DNA of 64,000 bases from Paenibacillus aurantius (GCF_032268605.1 NZ_CP130318.1:5121501-5185500); one strand, 5' to 3'; shown: positions 47,013 through 55,370, counted from the first letter of the stretch. Notes: generated by a model not told the origin, from the letters alone. Numbers and translations: made by a program.

Positions 47013-47981
47013 TTACCACAGGCTGTTCTCCGAAACCCTGCGGGAAACCGTATTCACAATGATGAGCAGAATGAGATTGATGATGGAGTTGAACAACCCG
47101 ACCGCCGCCGAGAAGCTGAAGTTCGCCCCGACCAGACCGACCTTGTACACATACGTCGCAATAACTTCCGAAGCGCTCGTATTCAACGGGTTCTGCATCA
47201 GGAAGATTTTCTCGAAGCCGACGCCCATCACGCTGCCCAGACTTAGAATCAGCATAATGACGGTAATGGGAATGAGGCTTGGGATGTCGATATGCAGCAT
47301 TTTCTTGAAGCGGGAGGCTCCGTCCATCTTCGCGGCCTCATACAGCGAGGGATCCACTCCGGCGAGTGCCGCCATATAGATGATGGAGGAGTACCCCATC
47401 GTCTGCCAGACTCCTGACCATACATAAATCGATTTGAAGTATTCCGGGATCCCGAGGAAGTTGGTTTGCGGCAGGCCGAGCAGGCCGAACAGCCGGTCCA
47501 CCACCCCTACATGGGGAGACAGCATGAGGATGATGATGGATACCATAACGACCGTCGATATAAAATGAGGCGCATAGGTCACCATCTGCACCGTCTTCTT
47601 GAAGAAGCCCGTCCGGATCTCGTTTAGCGCCAGCGCCAGCAGAATGGGAATCGGGAAGCCGGCAATCAGCGAGTAGAACGAGATGCCGATCGTATTCTGG
47701 ATCAGCCGCCAGAAGTTAGGCGAATGGAAGAAGGTTTGAAAATGATCGAAGCCGACCCAGGGACTTCCCCAGATGCCTTTGACGACGCTGTAGTTCTTGA
47801 AGGCGATCTGTACGCCGGCCATCGGAATGTATTTGAAAATAAAAAGATACAGAACCGGCGGCAGAACCAGCAGGTAGAGCTCCCAATGTCTCTTCAGGCT
47901 CTTGATGAAGGGATGCTCCCGTTTGCGTGCGATCCTTTGGAGCGTAGCAGGAGCGGACAGGCTGTCGGTTGGTTTACTCAT
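47013..47981 (-). CDS. lplB: ABC transporter permease, LplB/YteP type
   Basis: 322 residues with six membrane helices, after a basic N-terminal region. KYIPMAGVQIAFKNYSVVKGIWGSPWVGFDHF (in part) and the EAA loop PSLYEAAKMDGASRFKKMLHIDIPSLIP fit CUT1 permeases. First gene of the transporter operon. No ATPase gene is nearby; the system would need a shared MsmX-type ATPase. AAAGAGGAGTGACGTGA precedes the ATG. Confidence 0.93.
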   Translation of the reverse strand: MSKPTDSLSAPATLQRIARKREHPFIKSLKRHWELYLLVLPPVLYLFIFKYIPMAGVQIAFKNYSVVKGIWGSPWVGFDHFQTFFHSPNFWRLIQNTIGISFYSLIAGFPIPILLALALNEIRTGFFKKTVQMVTYAPHFISTVVMVSIIILMLSPHVGVVDRLFGLLGLPQTNFLGIPEYFKSIYVWSGVWQTMGYSSIIYMAALAGVDPSLYEAAKMDGASRFKKMLHIDIPSLIPITVIMLILSLGSVMGVGFEKIFLMQNPLNTSASEVIATYVYKVGLVGANFSFSAAVGLFNSIINLILLIIVNTVSRRVSENSLW

Positions 47982-48180
47982 TCACGTCACTCCTCTTTAG
48001 GTCTTTTCTGTCATTCCCCCAAGCTTTTTCGTTTGGCTTGAATGCTTGAGACGATCGTAACGCGGGTTCCTTTCTTTATTCAATTTGCAATTTTCCCGCC
48101 CTCTGCATTATTCCGAAACCCCTTGCCCCGCAAGGGAAAAACGCGTCTTAACACCCGCTTAACAATTTTCTCCCGCATTG

Positions 48181-48218
48181 AAAAAATCCCCGGAACCTGT
48201 ACCCAGGTCCCGGGGATC
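48181..48218 (-). terminator. Terminator after the GH29 operon
   Basis: In the minus direction ATCCCCGG.ACCTGG pairs with CAGGT.CCGGGGAT, followed by six Ts. It separates the hydrolase operon from the transporter operon. Confidence 0.9.
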
Positions 48219-48226
48219 CGTTATTC

Positions 48227-49627
48227 TCAGCGGGTCACCATGCGAAACGCATGGGTGATTGGAGCCTTCTCCGAAAGCGCCGTCTCCGGCAGGGTGACCG
48301 CCCATCCGTCCGTCGTTCTTTCGAACTCCAGCGCCTCTTCCGTGCCGATAAGCTCGATGCGGGAGACGTCCCCCGGGTAAGGAATGACAAGCTGCCGGCT
48401 GACCGTCTCCGCTTCGCTGCGGTAGAGACGGAAGGCGTAGCCGGTCGTGTCCTTGCGGGTGAACGCCCATTCGCCGGTAAAGGCCGGCTCGCAAACCCGC
48501 GTTCCGTAGATGCCCTCGCCGTTTTCCTTCAGCCAGGCGCCGAGCCCTTTCATGCTGCGGATGGCACCTTCCGGAAGCCGTCCGTCCGGCTGGGGACCAA
48601 CGTTAAGCGCGAGGTTCCCGCCCTTGGCCACCACCTCGAGGAGGATATGAGCCAACTGCCGCGGGGTTTTGTAGGTGTCTTCATACCGGAACGAGAAGGA
48701 GGTGCCCATCGTGATGCAGCTTTCCCACGGGATGTTCATGGGCCGCTCCGGGATCGTCTGCTCCGGCGTGACAATATTCTCATACGGCCCGCCTACGGTC
48801 CGGTCCGCGGCCAGCAGCCACGGCTGGGTCCGGCGGGCTCTTTCCACGACTTCGCCGAGACGGATGTCCTGGCCGCTCCGGCCTTCGCGTACCCAGCCCG
48901 CATCGAGCCACAGGCAGTCAATGCGTCCGTACTTCGTCAGGAGCTCCATGATCTGCTCATGGGTGAAGTCCACAAATTTCTCCCACAGCCACGGATACTT
49001 CTCCGGGTCATAGGACGGTCCCCGCCACATGTGGCGGCCGCGTTCCATGCCCGGGGCCCAATAATACGGAGTATGCCAGTCCGCTTTCGAGAAATAAGCG
49101 GAGATGGCCAGTCCCTTGGCCCGGAACGCATCGAAGAGCTCCCGGCAGATGTCCGCATATTTATGGGTATGAAAAGGAGTGTCCGGTCCGGTGACCCGGT
49201 AATCCGTCGTGTGGGTGTCCCACATGCAGAAGCCGTCGTGGTGCTTGGTGGTAAAGAGGAAGTAGCGGAAGCCGTTGTCGGCCGCAAGTTCCGCCCACAC
49301 GTCCGGCTGCAGGCGCACCGGATTGAACGTCCGGTTCAGGTCGAAGTACTGGCGCTTGAATTCCTCCATGTCGTCCGTCCAGTTGATGTCGTCCCGGGAC
49401 CAGTTCCCGTCGTCATCGCTAAGGGCCCACGATTCCACCAGGCCCAGCTGGGAATACGGTCCCCAGTGCATCATCAGGCCTAGCTTCTGGTCCTTGAACC
49501 ATTCCAGCCGCTCCAAGAGCAGAGGATCCTCCGGCTTCACCCACTCCTCTTCCTTGCTGAAGTTGTGAACGCCCGTTTCCACGATCGCTTCGTGCTGCTC
49601 CTCGTTGTTGTCTATCTTTTCACTCAT
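48227..49627 (-). CDS. GH29 alpha-L-fucosidase
   Basis: 466 residues from the ATG at 49627 (MSEKIDNN), after GGGAGGAATCAGC; a longer reading begins inside the previous gene. GH29 barrel: KLGLMMHWGPYSQLGLVESW, FTTKHHDGFCMWDTHTTDY, and the predicted nucleophile Asp242 in CLWLDAGW. WESCITMGTSFSFRYED and LALNVGPQPDGRLPEGA also fit. Retaining exo-fucosidase; no signal peptide, so cytoplasmic. Third gene of sialidase-GH29-GH29. Confidence 0.92.
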   Translation of the reverse strand: MSEKIDNNEEQHEAIVETGVHNFSKEEEWVKPEDPLLLERLEWFKDQKLGLMMHWGPYSQLGLVESWALSDDDGNWSRDDINWTDDMEEFKRQYFDLNRTFNPVRLQPDVWAELAADNGFRYFLFTTKHHDGFCMWDTHTTDYRVTGPDTPFHTHKYADICRELFDAFRAKGLAISAYFSKADWHTPYYWAPGMERGRHMWRGPSYDPEKYPWLWEKFVDFTHEQIMELLTKYGRIDCLWLDAGWVREGRSGQDIRLGEVVERARRTQPWLLAADRTVGGPYENIVTPEQTIPERPMNIPWESCITMGTSFSFRYEDTYKTPRQLAHILLEVVAKGGNLALNVGPQPDGRLPEGAIRSMKGLGAWLKENGEGIYGTRVCEPAFTGEWAFTRKDTTGYAFRLYRSEAETVSRQLVIPYPGDVSRIELIGTEEALEFERTTDGWAVTLPETALSEKAPITHAFRMVTR

Positions 49628-49662
49628 GCTGATTCCTCCCATCCCATCGTTAACAAGTCCCC

Positions 49663-51168
49663 CTACGGTATATCCTTTTTCCCCGGGGGGCACAATGCTC
49701 CATTATCGCCTGCTTTGCCATTTTCCCCTTCCGGCCCGTAAACCCCAAGGAAGGACAGCGTCGGGCACCACCTCGATTCGAGAATGGTTATCCGGAGGTA
49801 ACGGAAGGTCACCGGAGGGAAGACAGCTATTTTCTTATAGCCGATCACGGTTCCGCGGTAAATTTCCTTCCAATCGTCTTCCGTTCTGCCTTCCAGGAGG
49901 AAGCTTTCCACCCGCTGCCCGGACCGCAGATGCTCCATCAGCACCACCCGGCTGAACGTTTGGGGCTCCCCTAAGTCGAGCTCGATCGAAGCACGCTCGG
50001 TCCCTTCCTTGGGGCACCAGAACGTTTCGCGCCGGCCGTCGAGTACATGGGAAGCCCGATTCTCCTCGTCCTTCGTTTCCGACGCCTCCATGGCGGCCTC
50101 CGCTGCCAGATTGGTCCGGAACGCGGAGCGAAGCGCCTCCCCGAGCTCCTTCAGCCGGACGGCATCATTCTCGTGAATTCGCCCCCGCTTGTCCGGGGGC
50201 AGGTTCAGCAGGAAGGTGGCGTTGCCGCCGACAGCCCCGTAGTAAACCGCCAGCAGCTCCTCAAGCGATTTGACCTTATCGTCCTCCGAGGCATGGTAGA
50301 ACCACCCCGGCCTTATCGAGGTGTTGACCTCCGCGGGGTACCAGACCAGATCATCGGCGAAGGGGCGGATCACGTCCCGGCTTCCCAGGTCGCGGTCATC
50401 GGTCCGGATCCGTGCCGCGAACCGGCCGTCATCCGCCTGCTGCGACTGCTCCTGGATCTTCTCGTTATCCCGCAAATGGCCCGGAACCACGCTCCATTCG
50501 GACGGCCGGGTATGCCCCGCCTCATTGCCGCACCAGCGCACATCGGGGCCGCACACCGAAATAACAGCCTGAGGCTGCAGCTCCCGAATGAGCCGGTAAT
50601 AGGCTTCCCAGTCGTAGACCTGCCTCTTGCCGTTCGGGCCTTCCCCGCAGGCGCCGTCGAACCATACGCAGAAGATCTCCCCGTACCCCGTCAAGAGCTC
50701 CCTCAGCTGGTTCAGGAAGAACCCGTTATACGCCGGGGAATCCCCATAGGTCGGCTCATGCCGGTCCCAGGGAGACAGGTAGATGCCGAACCGGAGCCCG
50801 CCGCGGCGGCACGCCTCCGCTACCTCTTTGACCAGATCCCCCCTGCCGTCCTTCCACGGGCTGGCTGCTACCGTATGACCGGTATAGGCGCTCGGCCATA
50901 AACAGAACCCGTCATGATGCTTGCACGTCAGGATCAGGCCCGTCATGCCGGCGCTCTTGCACGCTTCGACCCACTGGTCGGCGGAAAGATCGGTGGGGGC
51001 GAACAAGGAAGGGTCCTCGTTCCCGAGCCCCCATTCCCGGTCCGTGTAAGTATTGACCGTATAATGAATGAAGGCGTAGAACTCCATCTCCTGCCAGGCC
51101 GCCTGCCGTTCGGATGGGGCTACCCGCGCCGCCGCCTTGATGAAAGCGGCCTCCGCATTCGCTGCCAT
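49663..51168 (-). CDS. GH29 alpha-L-fucosidase with F5/8-type C-terminal domain
   Basis: 501 residues. GH29 barrel: FYAFIHYTVNTYTDREWG, LTCKHHDGFCLWPSAYTGHTV, predicted nucleophile Asp171 in CVWFDGACGEG, and FLLNLPPDKRGRIHEND. The C-terminus (about 380-490) is a galactose-binding-like discoidin domain (LVLMEHLRSGQRVESFLLEGRTEDDW region, in part). Specificity probably differs from the neighbouring GH29. No signal peptide. AAGGAGAGGTTGGCTA precedes the ATG. Confidence 0.9.
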   Translation of the reverse strand: MAANAEAAFIKAAARVAPSERQAAWQEMEFYAFIHYTVNTYTDREWGLGNEDPSLFAPTDLSADQWVEACKSAGMTGLILTCKHHDGFCLWPSAYTGHTVAASPWKDGRGDLVKEVAEACRRGGLRFGIYLSPWDRHEPTYGDSPAYNGFFLNQLRELLTGYGEIFCVWFDGACGEGPNGKRQVYDWEAYYRLIRELQPQAVISVCGPDVRWCGNEAGHTRPSEWSVVPGHLRDNEKIQEQSQQADDGRFAARIRTDDRDLGSRDVIRPFADDLVWYPAEVNTSIRPGWFYHASEDDKVKSLEELLAVYYGAVGGNATFLLNLPPDKRGRIHENDAVRLKELGEALRSAFRTNLAAEAAMEASETKDEENRASHVLDGRRETFWCPKEGTERASIELDLGEPQTFSRVVLMEHLRSGQRVESFLLEGRTEDDWKEIYRGTVIGYKKIAVFPPVTFRYLRITILESRWCPTLSFLGVYGPEGENGKAGDNGALCPPGKKDIP

Positions 51169-51214
51169 TAGCCAACCTCTCCTTTCTTTCCGGATCGCCA
51201 GGATGTCCGCCCGA

Positions 51215-52231
51215 TTACTCGTCGGGCAGCGTCAACGTCCAGAAGGCGATCCGGTCCCTTTTCCAGGTATAAGTCACATATAAGGTACGGCCCTTCGATA
51301 CGATGGCCGGGTACGAATATTCCCCGGGCTCGTTCTCGAGCACCACTTCGTCTTCCCATGTTTCTCCATTGTCGTTCGAGAACCGGATAACCAGAGGGGT
51401 TCGGGGGCTTTCCGTCGAATAGCCGCGGACGGGATTGAAGATCAGAGCGAGCGTCCCATTCTCCATCCGGGTAACGTCGATCCCGCTGTTGTTATGGGGA
51501 AGGGTGGTCGGGTACGCCTCGCACCAGGTGCGTCCGTTGTCCTCCGAATCACTGCGGTAGATCCAGCCCTCGGTGCTCCGCAGCAGCATATGGACCCGGC
51601 TGCCGCCGGAGGACCACAGAGTCGGCTGAATGAGCCCCCGGGCGAACCAGTGGCGGGTGCCCACATAGCTCTCTAAGTCCATCGGCACCGGGGCGCTTTT
51701 CGTCCAGGTAACTCCCCCGTCCGAGGAGAGGTCGACAAAGGCCTCCCAGATCTGTTTACCGGGGGCATCCGGATCATGCCTCTCCACCGAGGCGGGGGCC
51801 GCTATCGTTCCATCCGGGAGGACAATCGGCTTGCAGCGGACGGGGCCGCGCCCTCCGACATCCCCCGGTACCAGCTCCCTCGGCTCCGACCAAGTTCTCC
51901 CTCCGTCCCGGGACACCGTGAAGCGGGTGGACCAATCGGTAATTTCATGCCCCACCTTGTAAAAGAGAAGGAGCTTGTCCTCCAAGGGAAGCAGCACCGG
52001 GTTCCAATGAGCGATGCCCTCCTCGTCCGCCGCTTTGAACGGAGCCGACCAGACGCCATTCCCCCGCAGAGCCATCCAGATGGCCACATCGCTTGATTTC
52101 TCGTAACTACCGGCAAACCAGGCCGCCGCTGTCCCGCCGTCCGGCAGCAGGGCAAGCGTCGAGGCATGACTGCTTTGGAAAGGCTGACCCTCCGCAAAAA
52201 GATATTGTTTCTCTGAAACGATTCCGGCCAT
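51215..52231 (-). CDS. Sialidase-like BNR-repeat hydrolase
   Basis: 338 residues from the ATG at 52231, after AAACAGGAGGAATCTGTC; a reading 14 codons longer starts before the site. Six-bladed propeller with four Asp boxes: SRDGGRTW, SSDGGVTW, SEDNGRTW and SNDNGETW. The N-terminus, QSSHASTLALLPDGGTAAAWFAGSYEKSSDVAIW (in part), is that of the BNR_2 predicted-neuraminidase group. I did not find the usual RIP motif, so true sialidase activity is unproven; other glycans are possible. First gene of the GH29 operon; no signal peptide. Confidence 0.75.
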   Translation of the reverse strand: MAGIVSEKQYLFAEGQPFQSSHASTLALLPDGGTAAAWFAGSYEKSSDVAIWMALRGNGVWSAPFKAADEEGIAHWNPVLLPLEDKLLLFYKVGHEITDWSTRFTVSRDGGRTWSEPRELVPGDVGGRGPVRCKPIVLPDGTIAAPASVERHDPDAPGKQIWEAFVDLSSDGGVTWTKSAPVPMDLESYVGTRHWFARGLIQPTLWSSGGSRVHMLLRSTEGWIYRSDSEDNGRTWCEAYPTTLPHNNSGIDVTRMENGTLALIFNPVRGYSTESPRTPLVIRFSNDNGETWEDEVVLENEPGEYSYPAIVSKGRTLYVTYTWKRDRIAFWTLTLPDE

Positions 52232-52404
52232 GACAGATTCCTCCTGTTTTCCAGCTGTTATAGGACAGCCCATTCGATAAGCGAGAAACCGGCTTACCCT
52301 GCTCCTATCCTACCGGGCAGCCCCCCCGCCGATCAATTGGCATCTTTCACCGGCTTTCCGATTTTCGCCATGCGGCGGCGAACCGCCGAGTCGGGCAGAC
52401 AGCC

Positions 52405-52444
52405 AAAAAAGGCCAGCCGGAGGCAACCCCCGACTGGCCTTTTA
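52405..52444. terminator. Terminator-like hairpin
   Basis: AAAAAAGGCCAG.CGG pairs with CCG.CTGGCCTTTT over a 10-nt loop. It lies between the sialidase gene start and the 52477 gene. Confidence 0.8.
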
Positions 52445-52449
52445 TCACG

Positions 52450-52478
52450 AAAAAAAACGGGCATGGAGCCCGTTTTTT
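52450..52478. terminator. Terminator at the end of the 52477 gene
   Basis: AAAAAAAACGGGC with loop ATGGA and GCCCGTTTTTT. Its plus-strand T run reaches the stop codon of the leftward gene, so the hairpin starts directly after that gene. Confidence 0.85.
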
Positions 52479-52794
52479 AATTTTCGAATTGCAGAGCCAG
52501 CGTTTCGAACGGGACCGAAGACCCGAAGACCGAGCTGATCTCAATCATTTCCTTGTCCGCCTTGGCAAACTTCTTGTCCTTCAGGTAATAGCCCCGCTCT
52601 CTTGCAAGCGTATACACTTTGCAGAAGTGCTCCGCCGCCGAGACCGCCTTCTCTTCGTTATCGAAGGATTCCAGGGAATTTCCGAATCCAAGAGGATTCG
52701 ATGATGCCTGTATGGTAAGCTCGTAATTATTCTGCCCTGTCTCGCACACCAGCAGCTCACTGTCAAAACATTTGATACGATGCTTGATCACCAT
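52477..52794 (-). CDS. Hypothetical protein
   Basis: 105 residues from the ATG at 52794, after AAGGCGGTGGCTGGC; a longer reading to 52878 lacks support. Soluble and mixed alpha/beta: MVIKHRIKCFDSELLVCETGQ, YELTIQASSNPLGFGNSLESF, then a basic helix (YTLARERGYYLKDKKFAKADKE in part). I do not recognise the family. It lies upstream of the sialidase operon on the same strand and is not obviously part of it. Confidence 0.6.
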   Translation of the reverse strand: MVIKHRIKCFDSELLVCETGQNNYELTIQASSNPLGFGNSLESFDNEEKAVSAAEHFCKVYTLARERGYYLKDKKFAKADKEMIEISSVFGSSVPFETLALQFEN

Positions 52795-52892
52795 GCCAGC
52801 CACCGCCTTTTTAAGATAGCTTACTTTCGTATTATGTATTACCCCGTGGGCACCCCCGATGAAACAGGCGGCTTTCAAGTATCTCAGGAACG

Positions 52893-52920
52893 CAAAAAAA
52901 GCACGTCCGATAGACGTGCC
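52893..52920 (-). terminator. Terminator after sigB
   Basis: In the minus direction GGCACGTC with loop TATC and GGACGTGC, then seven Ts. Confidence 0.9.
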
Positions 52921-52923
52921 TTC

Positions 52924-53700
52924 TCAGCTGTCTATCCCTTTCTTCTCGGATAGATGCTCCTTCAGCTTCTCGATCGCCCGCTTCTGGATACGGGATACGC
53001 TCATCTGCGAAATGCCGAGCGCCTGCGCGATCGTTCGTTGGGACTGGCCTTCGCTGTAGGCCATCATCAGCACTTTCTTCTCCTCTTCCTTCAGGTGAAC
53101 GAAAGCCTGCTGCAGGTCCATTCTCATCTCGACGGTATGATAATCATCCACATCGCCGCCGATGAGATCCCCGATCGTGGCACTTCCCTCGTCGTTCGAC
53201 AAAGGGGTATCGAGCGAGACATAGTTGTAGCACTCCCGGCCGGCCAGAACCTCGATCGTTTCCTCCTGGGAAAGATCCAGGGCTACCGCGATTTCGTCGA
53301 CATTCGGCGAGCGCTCCAGCTTCATGGTCAAGTCGTCGATGGTCTGCTGGATCAGCAGCCCCTTCTCCTTGATCCGGCGCGGAACCTGAATGTACCAGGA
53401 CTTGTCCCGCAGAAAATTCTTCATGTGCCCGATCAAGCTCTTCATCGCGTAGGCTTCGAATTGAATGCCGAGCGAGCTATCGTAATGCTTAAATAGGCGC
53501 AGCAAAGACATCTGGCCGACCTGATACAAATCCTCGTACAGATCGGGCCGGTTACGGGACATTTTTCCCGCCGCCATTTTGACCAGGGGCTCGTACTGCA
53601 TCAGAAGGGAGGTGACAATCTCCTCGCAGTTCGTCTGCTGGTACTCTTTAATTTTTTGAATGATTTGGGAGTAATCCTGCATAGCCTGATTAGACTTCAT
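52924..53700 (-). CDS. sigB: General stress sigma factor SigB
   Basis: 258 residues. Sigma-70 family, group 3: region 2 (YEDLYQVGQMSLLRLFKHYDSSLGIQFEAYA in part), region 3 (WYIQVPRRIKEKG, LERSPNVDEIAVALDLSQEE) and region 4 HTH (SEGQSQRTIAQALGISQMSVSRIQKRAIEKLKEHL). Length matches SigB/SigF. It is followed and preceded as in the rsbV-rsbW-sigB core. Its ATG overlaps the rsbW stop by 4 nt. No rsbX and no stressosome genes lie beside it. Confidence 0.93.
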   Translation of the reverse strand: MKSNQAMQDYSQIIQKIKEYQQTNCEEIVTSLLMQYEPLVKMAAGKMSRNRPDLYEDLYQVGQMSLLRLFKHYDSSLGIQFEAYAMKSLIGHMKNFLRDKSWYIQVPRRIKEKGLLIQQTIDDLTMKLERSPNVDEIAVALDLSQEETIEVLAGRECYNYVSLDTPLSNDEGSATIGDLIGGDVDDYHTVEMRMDLQQAFVHLKEEEKKVLMMAYSEGQSQRTIAQALGISQMSVSRIQKRAIEKLKEHLSEKKGIDS

Positions 53701-54146
53701 GCCATTTCCTCATTCCTTTGAAGAAACTTAGTCAGGACGACCTCGGTTCCGGAGTTAGTAAACACCTGAACCTCGTCCATCAGAGCCTGCATCATGTAAA
53801 TTCCGAGACCTCCCGCGTTGATTTCATCCAGCTGCTTGTCATGGAGGGAAGCGGCCTTGCTTTCCTTCAGCTGATAATCGAAGCTGTTGCCTTCGTCCTT
53901 GACGGAAATGCGAATCCCGTTGTCCGTTCCTTCGAATTTCACCTCCATGGAGCCCTTTTCGAGTCCACGGTAAGCATGAAGGACCGCATTGTTGCAGGCC
54001 TCCGCTACGGCTACCTTCATATCTTCGATTTCCTCATAGGAGAATCCCCATTTGGTGGCGATTCCGTATAAAGTCAGTCTGACAATATCAACAAAATCCG
54101 CATCGGCGGGGACGGTTAAGCATACCGTTTGGTTGTCAAGTTTCAT
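53697..54146 (-). CDS. rsbW: Anti-sigma-B factor / serine kinase RsbW
   Basis: 149 residues with a GHKL ATPase fold: VAVAEACNNAVLHAY (N box), VKDEGNSFDY, and INAGGLGIYMMQALMDEVQV (G2 region). It binds and inactivates SigB and phosphorylates RsbV. ATG overlaps the rsbV stop and its stop overlaps the sigB start by 4 nt, so the three are translationally coupled. Confidence 0.92.
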   Translation of the reverse strand: MKLDNQTVCLTVPADADFVDIVRLTLYGIATKWGFSYEEIEDMKVAVAEACNNAVLHAYRGLEKGSMEVKFEGTDNGIRISVKDEGNSFDYQLKESKAASLHDKQLDEINAGGLGIYMMQALMDEVQVFTNSGTEVVLTKFLQRNEEMA

Positions 54147-54502
54147 ATGATATCTTCTTTCCTTTCCACCGAAGACTTTCCGGAATTAGGGAGCAGGTAT
54201 TGGGTAATGCCCGTAATATCGAACAAGCGCTGGATTTTGGAAGGAATCTCCGCTACATGGAAAGAGGCTCCCAGAGCATCGCGCTGTTTCAGGATAAGAA
54301 TAATGATCCCGATTCCGGTGCTGTCTATATATTTAAGGTCCTTTAAATTTAAAATAAGGCCTCTGCCCGTCTGGTTCACGTAGGGCTCCAAGTCCGCCCG
54401 CATTTCGGGTGCCATGGACAAGTCCAGCTCCCCGTGCAGGTAAACCGTTATCGTGTCGGCCGCAACTTCCTTTGTGACATAGAACTTCTTCTCTGCGTTC
54501 AT
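54143..54502 (-). CDS. rsbV: Anti-anti-sigma factor RsbV
   Basis: 119 residues from the ATG at 54502 (MNAEKKFYVT), after GGCGGGAGGAAACCAA; an earlier in-frame ATG overlaps that site. STAS domain with phosphoacceptor Ser61 in YIDSTGIGIIILILK. Unphosphorylated RsbV binds RsbW and frees SigB. First gene of the operon, 68 nt after the start of the sigma-B promoter element. Confidence 0.92.
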   Translation of the reverse strand: MNAEKKFYVTKEVAADTITVYLHGELDLSMAPEMRADLEPYVNQTGRGLILNLKDLKYIDSTGIGIIILILKQRDALGASFHVAEIPSKIQRLFDITGITQYLLPNSGKSSVERKEDII

Positions 54503-54549
54503 TTGGTTTCCTCCCGCCAAAATAACCTATTTAGACAACTATATATGTA

Positions 54550-54575
54550 TTACCCGAACGGCCTGTCCCTGAAAC
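54550..54575 (-). promoter_or_regulatory. Sigma-B promoter of rsbV-rsbW-sigB
   Basis: GTTTCA (54575-54570), 14-nt spacer, GGGTAA (54555-54550). This is a close match to the sigma-B consensus and would make the operon autocatalytic. Confidence 0.85.
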
Positions 54576-54611
54576 AAGGAAAAAAACGGTATCTTCCGCT
54601 CTCCTTCTGCA

Positions 54612-54640
54612 AGAAAAAAGGAGCCGGCTGCCCGGCACCT
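54612..54640 (-). terminator. Terminator after the DUF948 gene
   Basis: In the minus direction GGTGCCGG.GCAGCCGGCTCC forms a GC hairpin, followed by a T run. Confidence 0.75.
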
Positions 54641-54686
54641 TCCCCATTCTTCCTCGCCTCCGCGCTGCCCTGCTGCCTGAAAGGCT

Positions 54687-55139
54687 TTAGTGGCGGGCGG
54701 TTTCCTTCGACATGCGGTAAACCTTAATCCGCTGCCAGATATCGTAGATGGAGCTTGCCCAGTTGATGGCTTTGTACACCTTCTTGTCCTCGGTCTGGTT
54801 GACCTCGGCCAGGTTGCTCGTTACGTTGCTGCGGAACCGGTTCGACACTTGGCGGAGCGACGAGGTGACGCCTTCCAGCGTGTCGCCTACGTTCTCCACG
54901 GTACCGAAGAGAGAATCCAGAGCCTTCATCTTCGTCCGCACGTCCATCGTAATCTGATTCGTGTTGCGGATAAGCCCCTTCACCTCGGCGCTTACATCGT
55001 TCAGCTCCCGCTGAACCTGGTTGATGGTTTGGTTCGTATCCTTAAGGGACTCCTGCACCGTATGTAAGGTACGGATGAGGAAGAAGACCAGCACCGCAAA
55101 AGCAAGTGCGATAATTGCAACACTAATTTGCCATATCAT
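54687..55139 (-). CDS. DUF948 general stress protein (YtxG-like)
   Basis: 150 residues. N-terminal membrane helix (IWQISVAIIALAFAVLVFFLI in part), then a long cytoplasmic coiled coil of heptads (TVQESLKDTNQTINQVQREL, VRTKMKALDSLFGTVENVGDTLEGV in part). The pattern matches DUF948 proteins such as B. subtilis YtxG, sigma-B dependent. It sits behind a sigma-B promoter. GGAGGCGTTAAC precedes the ATG. Confidence 0.85.
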   Translation of the reverse strand: MIWQISVAIIALAFAVLVFFLIRTLHTVQESLKDTNQTINQVQRELNDVSAEVKGLIRNTNQITMDVRTKMKALDSLFGTVENVGDTLEGVTSSLRQVSNRFRSNVTSNLAEVNQTEDKKVYKAINWASSIYDIWQRIKVYRMSKETARH

Positions 55140-55196
55140 GTTAACGCCTCCCTGGTTGGTTTGACGCGGTGGGATCCCGCGTTCCTTGCCTATTTG

Positions 55197-55222
55197 TTAC
55201 CCGGTTCCTTACTCCCTGAAAC
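55197..55222 (-). promoter_or_regulatory. Sigma-B promoter of the DUF948 gene
   Basis: GTTTCA (55222-55217), 14-nt spacer, GGGTAA (55202-55197), nearly the same as the sigB-operon promoter. Confidence 0.85.
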
Positions 55223-55256
55223 AAGGAAGCGGCCTTTCGCGCTCCTCTGTCCCGCC

Positions 55257-55282
55257 GTTTAATTCCTGTGCTAATTGGGTAA
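55257..55282 (+). promoter_or_regulatory. Sigma-B promoter of dps
   Basis: GTTTAA (55257-55262), 14-nt spacer, GGGTAA (55277-55282). It is divergent from the DUF948 promoter and lies 89 nt before the dps start. Confidence 0.85.
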
Positions 55283-55370
55283 ACAAACATAGAGACTTCG
55301 GCCTGGGGACGATAGCTCCCCAAGTCAAGAGAAGCCCATTTCCCCTATCCCAAAGGAGGCAAAACCTTAC

